DNA of 64,000 nt, taken from the NCBI GenBank assembly GCA_964429855.1, contig CAYSDM010000012.1, positions 21,692 through 85,691 of the forward strand. Reading direction: 5' to 3'. A program made the translations under genes and the position numbers. The notes beneath the pieces are model-generated. The model did not search any database. It saw only the letters and a list, made by a program, of their open reading frames with translations, and had not been told where the DNA came from. Numbering within the stretch: position 1 is the stretch's first letter; every line of letters begins with the position of its first letter. Shown here in pieces: positions 42,421 through 50,907 of the stretch. This stretch comes from CALLMM01 sp964429855. GTDB lineage: Bacteria > Armatimonadota > Chthonomonadetes > Chthonomonadales > CAJBBX01.

Positions 42421-45263
42421 TGACTGACCTCTGTGCCCAGCGCGCGAATCTGCTCCACAACTGCCAGCGTGCGTGCGGAGGGAGCCAGAGCAAGTTCCTC
42501 CCGCAGCGCCTCCCGGCAGGTCTCATAGGCGCGCAGCGCCTCGGCGCGCCTTCCCTGACGGGACAGCGCCACCATCCGCAGGCGGCACGCGCTTTCCAGA
42601 CAGGGATCTACCGCCAGCAGTCGTTCGGTAAATCGCTCGACTTCTGACCAGTTCTCGGCGCGATGCGCGTAGCGCGCCAGCGTCAGCAGCACCGCTGTAT
42701 GCAGGTCTGCCAGCCGCCTCCGCTCCTCCTCTACCCACTCCGCCGTCCGCTCCTCCGGCAGCAGTTCGCCGCGATAGAGCGCGTCCGCCTGGAGAAGAGA
42801 CTGCTGTACCGAGTCGGTAAATCCGGTCGCTTCGTGGACGGTCGACTCCGCGACCAGCCTGCGAAACGCGATCACGTCTACCTCAATGCCCGCCTGCGTG
42901 TGCAGGCAGATCGCATCGCGGCTGATGCTCAGGAAGGTCTCGCTCTCCCCCAGCGGAGCCAGAACCGTCCGCGTCTCCGAAAGGGCTTTACGCAGGGCGT
43001 GCTGTGCGGCGGCTGCCTCTAATTGAGGCCAGAGCAGTTCACTGAGAAGGGCGCGCGGAGCGGGAATATCGGGATGCAGGCAGAGATATTGCAGCAGCAT
43101 CCGATGAGAGCGACGACTCCATCCCGGCAGGCGCAGCGACGGATCGGCAGGCTCCAGCGAAAAGCCTCCCAGCAGACGCACAGAGAGACGAGGCGGGGAA
43201 TTGGAAGCGCGCGTCTGTTTTGGAGAGAAGAGCAGGGTCGGGTTCGGGGCTGCCGTCTCCCCAAACGTGACCGCGTGCGCGGGAGCAGAAACAATCGCCG
43301 GGGCAGCCGCCTCTTCGCGCTTCTCCTCCAACTCATCCAGCCGGGCGCGCGCGGAAGCCAGGGCGCGTTGATCTCCCACCGCCTCATAGTCCTCCAGACT
43401 GCGAGTATAGAGACGCCGTGCCTGTTCCCGGTCGCCGCGCTGCGCGGCGATGTCCGCCAGTCCCGACGTCACGGTCGCCAGCCCGCACCGGTCGCCAATC
43501 TGTTCATAGAGCGCGCCGCAGCGCAGATAGAGCCGTTCTGCGCGCTCAAGGTCGCCCTGATCGGCGGTGACATCTGCCAGATTATTCAGGGCGATGGCGG
43601 CGCGATGCAGATCGTTCAGTCGCTGATAGACGCTCCACGCCTCTTCCAGCAGACGCGCAGCTTCCGTATAGTCACCGCGTTTTCGTGCAAGCAGCGCCAG
43701 ATTGTTGATGGTCGCGCCAATGCCCGGCTCATCACCGAGCGCGCGCCGAAGCGCCAGGCTCTTCATGTGGCATATGGCAGCCTCCTCCGGCTCTCCAAGC
43801 ACATCCGCCACATTTCCCAGATTGTTGAGGGCGCGGGCAACCCCCGCCTGATCGTTCTGATCGCGCCAGAGGGTCAGCGCCTCCTCATAGAGCGGGCGCG
43901 CGCGGGCATGTTCGCCATGCAGGCAGAGCAGACTCCCGTAGTCGCTCAAAAGCTGCGCCAGCATCTGTAACTCTCGCAGGTTTCGCGCTCCCTCAACGGC
44001 GTGGCGGAGGTGTTCCGCCCCTTCCCGGAAAGGTCCGCGTATCTTCCAGAATTGCGCCGTCGCCGCGCCGAAAGCCGCCATCAACGCCGATTCGCCGCGC
44101 TGCTGCGCCCATGTCATTGCGGCGCGCAGATTGTCCAGCGATTCCGCCTGCCGCGCCAGCGCCTCCGTCTGTGCGCCTTCGCGCATCTTTGCCTCGACCG
44201 CGCGCGCCACTGCCAGAAAACGGGAGGCGTGACGCTGCGTGGTCTCCTCCCACTCTCCGGCCGCCTGCGCCTGCCCGCCCGCATAGACCCGCAGGATCTC
44301 CAACATCCGGTAACGCGGCTCTCCCTCGCGCTCCTCCATCATCAGCAGCGAGTGTTCGCAGAGCGTCTCCAGAATCGGCTCTATCTCGATCCCGGCGCAG
44401 ACCGCCGCCGCGTCTTCCCGATCAAAGCCGCCGCGAAAAACCGCCAGCGACCGGAATACGCGCTGCTCGGTCGGGGAAAGCATCGCATATGACCAGGCGA
44501 TAGCTCCCTCCAGCGACTGCATCCGCCCGATGCCGCCGGTCAGACTCTCCTGAAGAAAGTAGTGTCCCGCCTCCAGATCGGCGAGCATCTGGCGAACGCT
44601 CTGCTGACGTATTCGAGCGGCGGCAATCTCCAGCGCAAGCGGCAGACCATCCAGCCGACGGCAGAGCGCGGCAATCTCCTCCATTCGTTCCGGTGAAGGT
44701 CTCCAGCCTAGGTGGGCGGACTGTGCGCGTTTGACAAAAAGCTCCACGCTGTCGGTCTGTTCGCTGGCGACCGGAACGGGCAGCGGGGAGATGCGCATCA
44801 CGCTCTCTCCCAGCGTTCGGAGCGGCAGCCTGGATGTGACCAGAACGCGCAGGCGTGGGCAGTCCAGGAGCAGGCGAACAATTTCCGGGGCAGCTTCGCG
44901 CAGATGCTCGCAGTTATCCAGCAGAAGCAGCACACGGTGATCACGCAGGGCGTCGCGGGCGACCGCAAGCGTTTCAGGGTTGGTGGAGGGGGGCAGTCCG
45001 ATGGCTTCGCAAAGGAGGTCGCCAAAATGGGAGGGGTCGCTCAGGCGAGTGAGTTCCACAAAGAAGGCGCCGTCCGGGAACTGCGCTATTGCCTGTCGGG
45101 CGGCTTCGATGGCAAGGCGAGTCTTGCCCACTCCGCCCGGACCGACGAGTGTCAACAGACGCGCTTCCGGATCCGCCAGCAGCCGCGACAACTGCTGCAA
45201 CTCCTGCCTGCGTCCCACGAAACCGGTTAACGGCGTGGGAATCGTACCGCGCAACCGCAGCAT
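42417..45263 (-). CDS. STAND ATPase-TPR regulator with C-terminal SARP-type module
   Basis: A 948-residue AfsR/MalT-type signal-transduction protein. An NB-ARC-like ATPase comes first: GFVGRRQEL, Walker A GPGGVGKT (41-48), Walker B LLLLDN (112-117). A long TPR array spans about 370-640, and the last 250 residues form an OmpR-like DNA-binding part (SVRLLGGFSLEP) plus a bacterial transcriptional activator (BTAD) domain. In classical SARP regulators the order is the reverse, DNA-binding first. STAND proteins oligomerise on ligand binding. The ATG at 45263 has GGGAGGA five bases upstream. It is head-to-head with the repeat-peptide gene at 45463 and coupled to the metallophosphoesterase. Confidence 0.88.
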   Translation of the reverse strand: MLRLRGTIPTPLTGFVGRRQELQQLSRLLADPEARLLTLVGPGGVGKTRLAIEAARQAIAQFPDGAFFVELTRLSDPSHFGDLLCEAIGLPPSTNPETLAVARDALRDHRVLLLLDNCEHLREAAPEIVRLLLDCPRLRVLVTSRLPLRTLGESVMRISPLPVPVASEQTDSVELFVKRAQSAHLGWRPSPERMEEIAALCRRLDGLPLALEIAAARIRQQSVRQMLADLEAGHYFLQESLTGGIGRMQSLEGAIAWSYAMLSPTEQRVFRSLAVFRGGFDREDAAAVCAGIEIEPILETLCEHSLLMMEEREGEPRYRMLEILRVYAGGQAQAAGEWEETTQRHASRFLAVARAVEAKMREGAQTEALARQAESLDNLRAAMTWAQQRGESALMAAFGAATAQFWKIRGPFREGAEHLRHAVEGARNLRELQMLAQLLSDYGSLLCLHGEHARARPLYEEALTLWRDQNDQAGVARALNNLGNVADVLGEPEEAAICHMKSLALRRALGDEPGIGATINNLALLARKRGDYTEAARLLEEAWSVYQRLNDLHRAAIALNNLADVTADQGDLERAERLYLRCGALYEQIGDRCGLATVTSGLADIAAQRGDREQARRLYTRSLEDYEAVGDQRALASARARLDELEEKREEAAAPAIVSAPAHAVTFGETAAPNPTLLFSPKQTRASNSPPRLSVRLLGGFSLEPADPSLRLPGWSRRSHRMLLQYLCLHPDIPAPRALLSELLWPQLEAAAAQHALRKALSETRTVLAPLGESETFLSISRDAICLHTQAGIEVDVIAFRRLVAESTVHEATGFTDSVQQSLLQADALYRGELLPEERTAEWVEEERRRLADLHTAVLLTLARYAHRAENWSEVERFTERLLAVDPCLESACRLRMVALSRQGRRAEALRAYETCREALREELALAPSARTLAVVEQIRALGTEVSQ

Positions 45264-45366
45264 GAGAGTCCTCCCGTTCGTCATGCAGGTTACACATCGG
45301 CTTACGCTTCTCCTGCCTGCGGCGCGTTCTTTACCAGACAGCGCCGGTCTATCCGGCGCGCTTACT

Positions 45367-45396
45367 CTGAACCTGCCTGATAAAAATGCCGATAAT
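45367..45396 (+). promoter_or_regulatory. Possible promoter for the repeat-peptide gene
   Basis: GATAAT at 45391-45396 is a good -10; the best -35 is CTGAAC at 45367-45372 with an 18-bp spacer. The 199-bp region between the divergent starts also contains several CCTGCCTG/CCTGTCTG words (about 45311, 45374 and 45400), which could be operator half-sites. Confidence 0.35.
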
Positions 45397-45462
45397 CAGC
45401 CTGTCTGAATCACGCTCGCGTTTCTCGCAGGTTCCCCCCTGCGTCTGTTGAGGAGGAGAGAG

Positions 45463-45747
45463 ATGCACTGGAGATGCCTCTGGTGGGTCACCGCCGTTTT
45501 GCTGGTGATGTCCGCCGGAATGGCTTTCGCAGATACGCCGCAGACGAATGACGGCCGTCATATATACGATCGTCCGTTACAAATACAATCTTCCGGTAAT
45601 GATGGAAGACATATCTACGACCGACCGCTGACTTCTCAGTTCGTCTCGGAGGAGGAGGCGCTGTTCTTTGTCTGGATCGCCTTCCCGACCTGGATGCCGC
45701 CCTGCTGGCAGGCATCGCAGGTCGCTGTCGGCGGGATCGCCTTCTGA
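45463..45747 (+). CDS. Small secreted protein with duplicated NDGRHIYDRPL peptide
   Basis: A 94-residue protein of no known family. A signal peptide (VTAVLLVMSAGMAFA, cleavage after about residue 23) leads into DTPQT, then NDGRHIYDRPL at residues 29-39, a six-residue linker, and the identical peptide at 46-56. The C-terminus (EEEALFFVWIAFPTWMPPCW) is hydrophobic and aromatic. The ATG at 45463 has a near-perfect AGGAGG six bases upstream. The two repeats differ at 9 of 33 bases, all silent, which indicates selection on the peptide. Head-to-head with the STAND/SARP regulator. A peptide signal, ligand-binding repeat or processed precursor are all possible. Confidence 0.75.
   Translation: MHWRCLWWVTAVLLVMSAGMAFADTPQTNDGRHIYDRPLQIQSSGNDGRHIYDRPLTSQFVSEEEALFFVWIAFPTWMPPCWQASQVAVGGIAF
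45547..45630 (+). repeat. Two 33-nt coding repeats, peptide-identical
   Basis: Copies at 45547-45579 and 45598-45630 (51-nt period) encode the same 11 residues but differ at nine bases, including two-base changes in Arg (CGT/AGA) and Leu (TTA/CTG) codons. Confidence 0.95.
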
Positions 45748-45910
45748 TCCTGATCCATTGGCGTCTATTCAGGGATTCAGGCTGTCGGAACGTCTTTCCC
45801 GATCCGCCTGAATCTCCTGAAAGCGATTCCTCTTTTCTCCCGTCTCCCGATGCTGTTGTCCCCGCGTTCCCATAAGCAGGAGATTTGCTCTCTCAGATGC
45901 AAATAGAGGA

Positions 45911-45934
45911 GCAAACCGCTGCGTTCTGGTTTGC
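45911..45934. other. Small inverted repeat before the TPR membrane gene
   Basis: GCAAACC (45911-45917) and GGTTTGC (45928-45934) pair perfectly with a 10-nt loop, 22 bp before the ATG at 45957. It could be a weak terminator of the repeat-peptide transcript or an operator. The rest of the gap 45748-45956 shows nothing else I can name. Confidence 0.4.
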
Positions 45935-45956
45935 GTCTGTCTCTATGTAGCCTGAA

Positions 45957-47108
45957 ATGCATCCTCTCACATCCCTGGAATCGGATAGATTGCGCTTCGG
46001 TCTGCCGGCGTGGTATCGGTGGGCAGGTTGGCTGGCGACTCTGGGAGGCGCGGCTACTCTGGTTCTCTATCTGCTGCTGCCGACAACCGAGCAGACCTGG
46101 CGACCCGCGCTTATCGTGGGAGCCTGCACGCTGTTTATCCTTGCGTGCGGGCTGGTTCTCTGGAATGAATCTCTGGAGATCCTCCCGCAGGAAAAGGCCT
46201 TCGTCTATGAACGGGGCTTCTGGCTTCTTCGGAAGCGGCGGCAGGGCAGCGCCAACGAATTCCGGCGGTTGATCCAGCAGACGGTGGAGCATACACTTGC
46301 CAGCGGAGAGAGGGAGAAAACGCTGATACTGCGTCTCCAGACCTCCTGGGGACAGGCGACCCTCTGGAAGACGGAAGAGGAGGAAGAGGCGCGGGAGTCC
46401 GCTTCGCGTCTGGCGGCGCGTCTGCGTCTGGCGCTGGAGGAGTCGCCCGCGAACGGTCCCGAGGCGATGCGTCCCGGTCGCGCCGCCTCGCTGCTGACCG
46501 CCGGGCTGGTGGGAACCGGCTTGCTGTGCGTTCTGCTGATCATGGTCTGGCCCGTGCTCAACGGCAGTAAAACGCTGCGGTTTCCTTCGCTCTCCCCGCC
46601 CGACTTCTCGCGCGGGCGCGGCTCGCGGGTTCCCATCTATGATCCCTACAGCGCTGGAATAGACGCCTACTATCGGGGCGACTATGTGGAGGCGGAGAAG
46701 CTCTTCCGGCAGGCTTCCTCCGCCTATCTCGGAACGCCTGATCCCCTGAATATGCTCGCCTATGCGCTTGCCGGTCAGAATCGGATGGATGAGGCGCTGG
46801 AGACGGCGATGAACGCGCACCGACGCGCTCCTCGCGTGGGCTATATCATGGATACGGTGGGGGAGATGCACGAACTGCGGAAAGAGTATGCGGAAGCGGC
46901 AAAGTGGTACCGGAAAGCCCTGAACAGTATGCCGGAAGGCGACGCACTGGAGACTCACGCCAAATACGGGCGGACTCTGCTGGCGCTGGGCAATCTGAAA
47001 GAGGCGCGGACTCATCTGGAGTATGCCGCCCGCAACCGTCGCAACCGCTGGGGCGCGATGGCGCATGACCTGCTGCAAAAGAGCGAAGAGAAGAAGCCGC
47101 CGCGCTGA
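45957..47108 (+). CDS. Membrane-anchored TPR protein
   Basis: A 383-residue protein with two membrane helices near the N-terminus (WAGWLATLGGAATLVLYLLL, then ALIVGACTLFILACGLVLW), a cytoplasmic charged region with EEEEEARESASRLAARLR, a third helix around residue 190 (LLTAGLVGTGLLCVLLIMVW), and about four TPR units in the last 150 residues. No enzymatic motif. The start has a poor ribosome-binding site. A 50-bp gap leads to the outer-membrane-like protein gene, so a role in envelope biogenesis is plausible by position only. Confidence 0.8.
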   Translation: MHPLTSLESDRLRFGLPAWYRWAGWLATLGGAATLVLYLLLPTTEQTWRPALIVGACTLFILACGLVLWNESLEILPQEKAFVYERGFWLLRKRRQGSANEFRRLIQQTVEHTLASGEREKTLILRLQTSWGQATLWKTEEEEEARESASRLAARLRLALEESPANGPEAMRPGRAASLLTAGLVGTGLLCVLLIMVWPVLNGSKTLRFPSLSPPDFSRGRGSRVPIYDPYSAGIDAYYRGDYVEAEKLFRQASSAYLGTPDPLNMLAYALAGQNRMDEALETAMNAHRRAPRVGYIMDTVGEMHELRKEYAEAAKWYRKALNSMPEGDALETHAKYGRTLLALGNLKEARTHLEYAARNRRNRWGAMAHDLLQKSEEKKPPR

Positions 47109-47158
47109 GATCATCGAGGCGCAGGCAGGACTATCGCGGTAGAAGGAGGAGTGGACAG

Positions 47159-48271
47159 ATGGGGCGCAGAAGAGGCGGGATCGTTACGCTAGGGGCGCTC
47201 TGGCTGCTTTGCATGGCGGCGGGGGCGCGCAGCGATTTTATCTTTCTGGGCAGCGCGCGAGCCGTCTCGATGGGTGGCGCAGGGCTGGCGGTGGTGGATC
47301 GTTCCGGTCTGACGACCTCGATCAATCCCGCTTCTCTGGCGATGCTGGAGCGCAAAATTCAGGCGGACTATCCCGGCTTTGGCGTTCGCGCACGCGGCAT
47401 TCCCATTGATGAGGCGCTGGATCATCTTTTCGGGAACCCGGATAAGAACGATTCGGTCGGTTTGGCGCGCGATTTTGGCAAGCGCGACTCCAGTTTCGGG
47501 GTTCATCTGGACTGGGGACTGCGGTTTGGTCCGCTGGAGGCGCGCACCACCGGGCTGGCGACCGTGCGTATTCTGCCCAATCAGGCGTTTCAGAACTGGG
47601 CGAAGACTGCCAGCGGCAACACAAACCTTTTAACCGGACAGGAGCAGGCCGACCTGTTCGGCGCGGCAATCTATGCGCTTCCTTCTATCAGTTTCGCGCA
47701 GCGAGTCTCGCCGGATGGCAGCCCGACACGGGTGGATGTGGGCGCGCGCTTCAAACTGATGCGCGCCATCTATTCCCACTACCTGGTGCGCGCCGATAAT
47801 CTCCGTAACAATAGCCCGGCGCTACCGGCTCCCGAACTCAACGGCGGAACCACCATCACCAGAGACGGGCTGGGGGTTGACCTCGGTTTTATCGTCTATC
47901 CCGCCAATCGGAGCGGCTTTACGGGCGCGCTGGTTGTCACGAACCTGATTGATCCGCCGTTTCGATTCAATGGGACGGATGAGAGCGGATCCCTCAAGCA
48001 GTATGACCTTCAGCCGCGCAGCCTCTCTCTGGGAACCGCCTGGCAGCAGCGCGATAACGTGGTGGTCGCGCTCGATCTGGTAGACCTGACCCGGGCGTAT
48101 GGCGCGGCACAGGTTCGCCTGGGAGCGGAGTATCAGACGACGCGCAAAATCGCCCTGCGAACCGGCTATAACAGCGCGGGCGGTTTCACGGTGGGAGTAG
48201 GGTACGGCGCATTTAACTTCGCCTACGGGAATCGCGTGCCGCTGGAGGTGACCCACACCCTGCGGTTTTAA
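47159..48271 (+). CDS. Outer-membrane beta-barrel-like protein (PorV/TraF-like)
   Basis: A 370-residue exported protein. A signal peptide (LGALWLLCMAAGARS) is followed by FIFLGSARAVSMGGAGLAVV, the start typical of PorV/TraF/FadL-like barrels with Asn-Pro in SINPASLAML. The rest alternates hydrophobic and polar residues, and the protein ends in a C-terminal Phe (EVTHTLRF), as outer-membrane barrels do. It supports a diderm envelope. AAGGAGGAG precedes the ATG. The PPIase gene, a likely barrel chaperone, follows after 25 bp. Confidence 0.8.
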   Translation: MGRRRGGIVTLGALWLLCMAAGARSDFIFLGSARAVSMGGAGLAVVDRSGLTTSINPASLAMLERKIQADYPGFGVRARGIPIDEALDHLFGNPDKNDSVGLARDFGKRDSSFGVHLDWGLRFGPLEARTTGLATVRILPNQAFQNWAKTASGNTNLLTGQEQADLFGAAIYALPSISFAQRVSPDGSPTRVDVGARFKLMRAIYSHYLVRADNLRNNSPALPAPELNGGTTITRDGLGVDLGFIVYPANRSGFTGALVVTNLIDPPFRFNGTDESGSLKQYDLQPRSLSLGTAWQQRDNVVVALDLVDLTRAYGAAQVRLGAEYQTTRKIALRTGYNSAGGFTVGVGYGAFNFAYGNRVPLEVTHTLRF

Positions 48272-48296
48272 GACGTTTCGACAAGGAGTATCTTCT

Positions 48297-49253
48297 ATGC
48301 ACTGCTCGATTATGCGCGGTTGCGTCGCGTTGATGTGCCTTCTGTCTTCGACCGGCGTTCTGGCGCAGGGAGAGGTCGCCGCCACCGTTAACCGGGATAC
48401 GATTACGGTTGCGGAGTGGCAGATGCGATTACAGAACCTGCGCGCTCAGGATTTTCTGACTTCCACCAACCCGGTCCGATTCAAAGCGGAGCCTGCGGGA
48501 CAGATCGCGCTTGAGTCGCTGATCGCCGGTCGTCTGGTGCTGCAATATGCCGAGAAGGTCGGGCTGCTGCCGACTGATCCCGAAATCGAGTCGGAGATGA
48601 CGCGGGTAAGGCAGCAGCCGGCGGTGGCGCAGGCGTTGGAGCGCAAACGTATCACCGAGGAGTTCCTGCGCTATGAGGTGCGGGTACAGCGCGCGCTGTA
48701 CAATGTCGCCACCATCAATCAGAGCATCTCGCCGACCGAGGTAAAAGCCTTCTATGACCGCAACCCCGCGCTGTTCGGAACCCCGGAGCAGTGGCAGCTT
48801 GCCGTGATTCGCGTCTCCAACGCGCAGGCAGCCGAAAAGGCGCAGGGGGAGATCAAGCAGGGGACGCCCTTTGCCAGCGTCGCCGTGAAGTATACCGAGG
48901 ATGAGAACACGCGCCAGAAGGGCGGCGACCTGGGCTTTATCAGTGTCTCCGATCCGGGGCTGCCGAATTTCGTGCGAGAGGCGGTTCAGAAGCTGAAGGT
49001 GGGCGAGGTGACCCCCACGCTTCAGAGCGCGGGAGCCGGAGGACGCCCGACCTTTCTGATCGTGCGGCTTCTGGCGAAAAGGGAGGCGAATATTCGCCCG
49101 CTGGAGCAGGTGCAGGAGCAGGCGCGGCGGCTGGCGCTGTTTGAGAAGGTAGGCGGTATGGCAGGGGCGGATAAGAAGCTGGAGGAGTTTCGGAAGACCG
49201 CCGTCATTTCGGTGAGCCTGCCGGGATACCAGGATCTCTATAAAAAGCCCTGA
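48297..49253 (+). CDS. SurA/PpiC-like peptidyl-prolyl isomerase
   Basis: A 318-residue periplasmic foldase. A signal peptide (residues 1-23) precedes a SurA-N-like helical domain starting VAATVNRDTITVAEWQMRLQ, then a parvulin domain at about 150-270 with EQWQLAVIRVSNAQAAEKAQ, GGDLGFISVSDPGLPNFV and VGEVTPTLQS. Such proteins help fold outer-membrane barrels, which fits the barrel gene 25 bp upstream. AAGGAG lies eight bases before the ATG. It ends at a strong terminator hairpin. Confidence 0.9.
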   Translation: MHCSIMRGCVALMCLLSSTGVLAQGEVAATVNRDTITVAEWQMRLQNLRAQDFLTSTNPVRFKAEPAGQIALESLIAGRLVLQYAEKVGLLPTDPEIESEMTRVRQQPAVAQALERKRITEEFLRYEVRVQRALYNVATINQSISPTEVKAFYDRNPALFGTPEQWQLAVIRVSNAQAAEKAQGEIKQGTPFASVAVKYTEDENTRQKGGDLGFISVSDPGLPNFVREAVQKLKVGEVTPTLQSAGAGGRPTFLIVRLLAKREANIRPLEQVQEQARRLALFEKVGGMAGADKKLEEFRKTAVISVSLPGYQDLYKKP

Positions 49254-49272
49254 CATCACAGGACGGCGAACG

Positions 49273-49318
49273 AAAACATTGAGCGGAACTGACCCAAGAC
49301 AGTTCCGCTCGATGTTTT
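49273..49318. terminator. Bidirectional intrinsic terminator
   Basis: A 19-bp stem with a single G-T wobble: arms 49273-49291 and 49300-49318 with an 8-nt loop. The outer ends are AAAA and TTTT, so it provides a T-tract in both directions. It separates the convergent PPIase gene and pseudopilin copy 3. Confidence 0.9.
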
Positions 49319-49335
49319 ACGGGGAAGCGAATCGT

Positions 49336-50142
49336 TTAGAAGTCACAGGCGAAGCCTGCGGCGCGCGCAAGGTTCGCGAAGTAGGTGCGCTCGTTGATTT
49401 TAGGGGCGAAATTCTGGGCGACGGAGCACCAGGCGGCGGGACGCGCCAGAGAGTAGTTAGTGCTTGGCGCAGGGGGATGCGGGTAGAACTTATCGCCTGC
49501 AATGAACTTGGCATGTCCATCGCAGAAGGTGTAGTTGGCGCCGTTCTGATGACGCCAGGGGGCGCTGCGGGTGTAGTAGCCAAGCTTCCAGACATACTTT
49601 TCGGCGTATCCCTGGAAGTAGTGCGGCGGGTCCAGACGTCCGTCGCTCCCGCCATCGCCAACAAAGACGATGTTGGCGGGGGTCTCAATATCAACGGTCT
49701 TGATATAGCGATAGTAGAACGGGCTGTTCGGGTCGAAATCGTAGATCAACGCCTGATTAATTCCCATGCTGCGGTAGGTCGCGTCGCGCTCCGCTGAGGG
49801 GCAGCGCCAGACGCCGCCGCGATCACGAAGCGCCGGATTGCCGCTCTTCACGTAGGGCAGCAGGATGGCGTCCCAGTAGCGATCCGCGGTGTCCAGACCG
49901 CGCGCGGGACGGTTCACGTAGTACATGTACCAGTACTCAGACCAGGTCGGGAAGCCTTCGTCGTAGTCCTGCGCGTAGAGCATAAGCGCGGTACCGATCT
50001 GCTTGTTGTTGCTCAGGCAGGAGATGGCGCGCGCTTTTTCGCGCGCCTGGGCGAAGACAGGGAACAGGATAGCGGCGAGAATCGCGATAATGGCGATAAC
50101 TACGAGGAGTTCGATGAGGGTAAAGCCGGAGCATTTTCGCAT
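49336..50142 (-). CDS. DUF1559 / H-X9-DG pseudopilin-like protein (copy 3)
   Basis: 268 residues: leader MRKCSG, prepilin motif FTLIELLVVIAIIAILAAI, FPVFAQAREKARAISC, and C-terminal HQNGANYTFCDG (H-X9-DG). The ATG at 50142 follows AGGAGAG; a longer start at 50181 lacks a site and would place 13 extra residues before the leader. The central region is again unlike the other copies. The small membrane protein gene lies 66 bp upstream and shares the promoter at 50679-50707. Confidence 0.93.
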   Translation of the reverse strand: MRKCSGFTLIELLVVIAIIAILAAILFPVFAQAREKARAISCLSNNKQIGTALMLYAQDYDEGFPTWSEYWYMYYVNRPARGLDTADRYWDAILLPYVKSGNPALRDRGGVWRCPSAERDATYRSMGINQALIYDFDPNSPFYYRYIKTVDIETPANIVFVGDGGSDGRLDPPHYFQGYAEKYVWKLGYYTRSAPWRHQNGANYTFCDGHAKFIAGDKFYPHPPAPSTNYSLARPAAWCSVAQNFAPKINERTYFANLARAAGFACDF

Positions 50143-50208
50143 GGTTGCTCTCCTGGAAATTAAGATGGTAAAAAAACACAATTAGCGTCTGCACCGCAGA
50201 GTGCGGCG

Positions 50209-50550
50209 TTAACCGCCCGGCGTCTCATTCCCGGCTCCGCTCTCTTTGCCGGGCGTCGGGTCGGAAGCGGGAGATGGTTCGACCACTCCGGCGTCTTTGT
50301 TCTGCGCGCCGAGAGTGGTTCCGGCGCTTGGACCGGAGGGTTGGGCAATGGCGGGACCGGTTGGGTCTTTGACCAGTGTGGAGGTATTGGGCGGAGTAGA
50401 GCCGATGAAGAGGGCGCGTGCGGCGTAAAGAATCAGCGCCAGCGCCGCAAGGCTGATAAGCGCGATCAGCAGGGGCTTTGATATGGATGTGTTTACCGCT
50501 CTGGCGGGATCACGAGGGCGGGTCGGTTTTCCGCCGATGACGTTCGGCAT
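50209..50550 (-). CDS. Small single-pass membrane protein upstream of pseudopilin copy 3
   Basis: A 113-residue protein. A basic N-terminus (KPTRPRDPARAVN) precedes one membrane helix (LLIALISLAALALILYAARA, about residues 27-46) and a Pro/Ser/Gly-rich, low-complexity tail of about 65 residues. No family recognised. The ATG at 50550 has GAGGAG nine bases upstream. Like the genes at 21800 and 24143 it is paired with a DUF1559 gene, so it is probably a partner or anchor. Confidence 0.75.
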   Translation of the reverse strand: MPNVIGGKPTRPRDPARAVNTSISKPLLIALISLAALALILYAARALFIGSTPPNTSTLVKDPTGPAIAQPSGPSAGTTLGAQNKDAGVVEPSPASDPTPGKESGAGNETPGG

Positions 50551-50678
50551 AACGTGTATCTCCTCTCTATTGGATGGTATAGAGTGCCGCTCACGCTCTT
50601 CACAGAGCCGTTCGTTCAATCAGAGAAGGGAGATAATGAGCATAAAACTGGCAGGCGAGAACAAAACGGAACCATAAA

Positions 50679-50707
50679 AAAATAACACATTATGGGCTGT
50701 TTGTCAA
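50679..50707 (-). promoter_or_regulatory. Promoter for small membrane protein and pseudopilin copy 3
   Basis: A perfect minus-strand TTGACA at 50707-50702 and TATTTT at 50684-50679 with a 17-bp spacer, about 130 bp before the ATG at 50550. Confidence 0.65.
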
Positions 50708-50807
50708 GGAGGTGATGATCTATTTCAGGAGTATTCGATTTCTTATATCGTATCATGATGATATGTTCGTCCGACAGGCGCAAAGGCAGTTTTTATCTCA
50801 CATGAAC

Positions 50808-50836
50808 TGTACAGGGCTGTCTGAGTCGGATATAAT
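50808..50836 (+). promoter_or_regulatory. Promoter for the sulfatase-like gene
   Basis: TGTACA at 50808-50813 and a perfect TATAAT at 50831-50836 with a 17-bp spacer. The predicted start near 50843 leaves a 65-nt leader. Confidence 0.6.
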
Positions 50837-50907
50837 GATCCCTGTCGGAGAACGGCGTCGTCGCCGTTTATCTGCATGTGAATCTCTACTTCTCGTGAGA
50901 AAGCATC

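Larger units (their letters stand above)
50551..50907. other. 357-bp divergent intergenic region
   Basis: Holds the minus-strand promoter for the pseudopilin pair and the plus-strand promoter for the sulfatase-like gene, listed separately, with an AT-rich middle. A plus-strand frame starting near 50715 after AAGGAGGTG runs into the sulfatase gene and looks non-coding. Confidence 0.6.

Noticed and set aside
45747..45956. Extra small gene in the gap after the repeat-peptide gene
   Set aside because: No frame has a start with a ribosome-binding site; only a small inverted repeat was seen.
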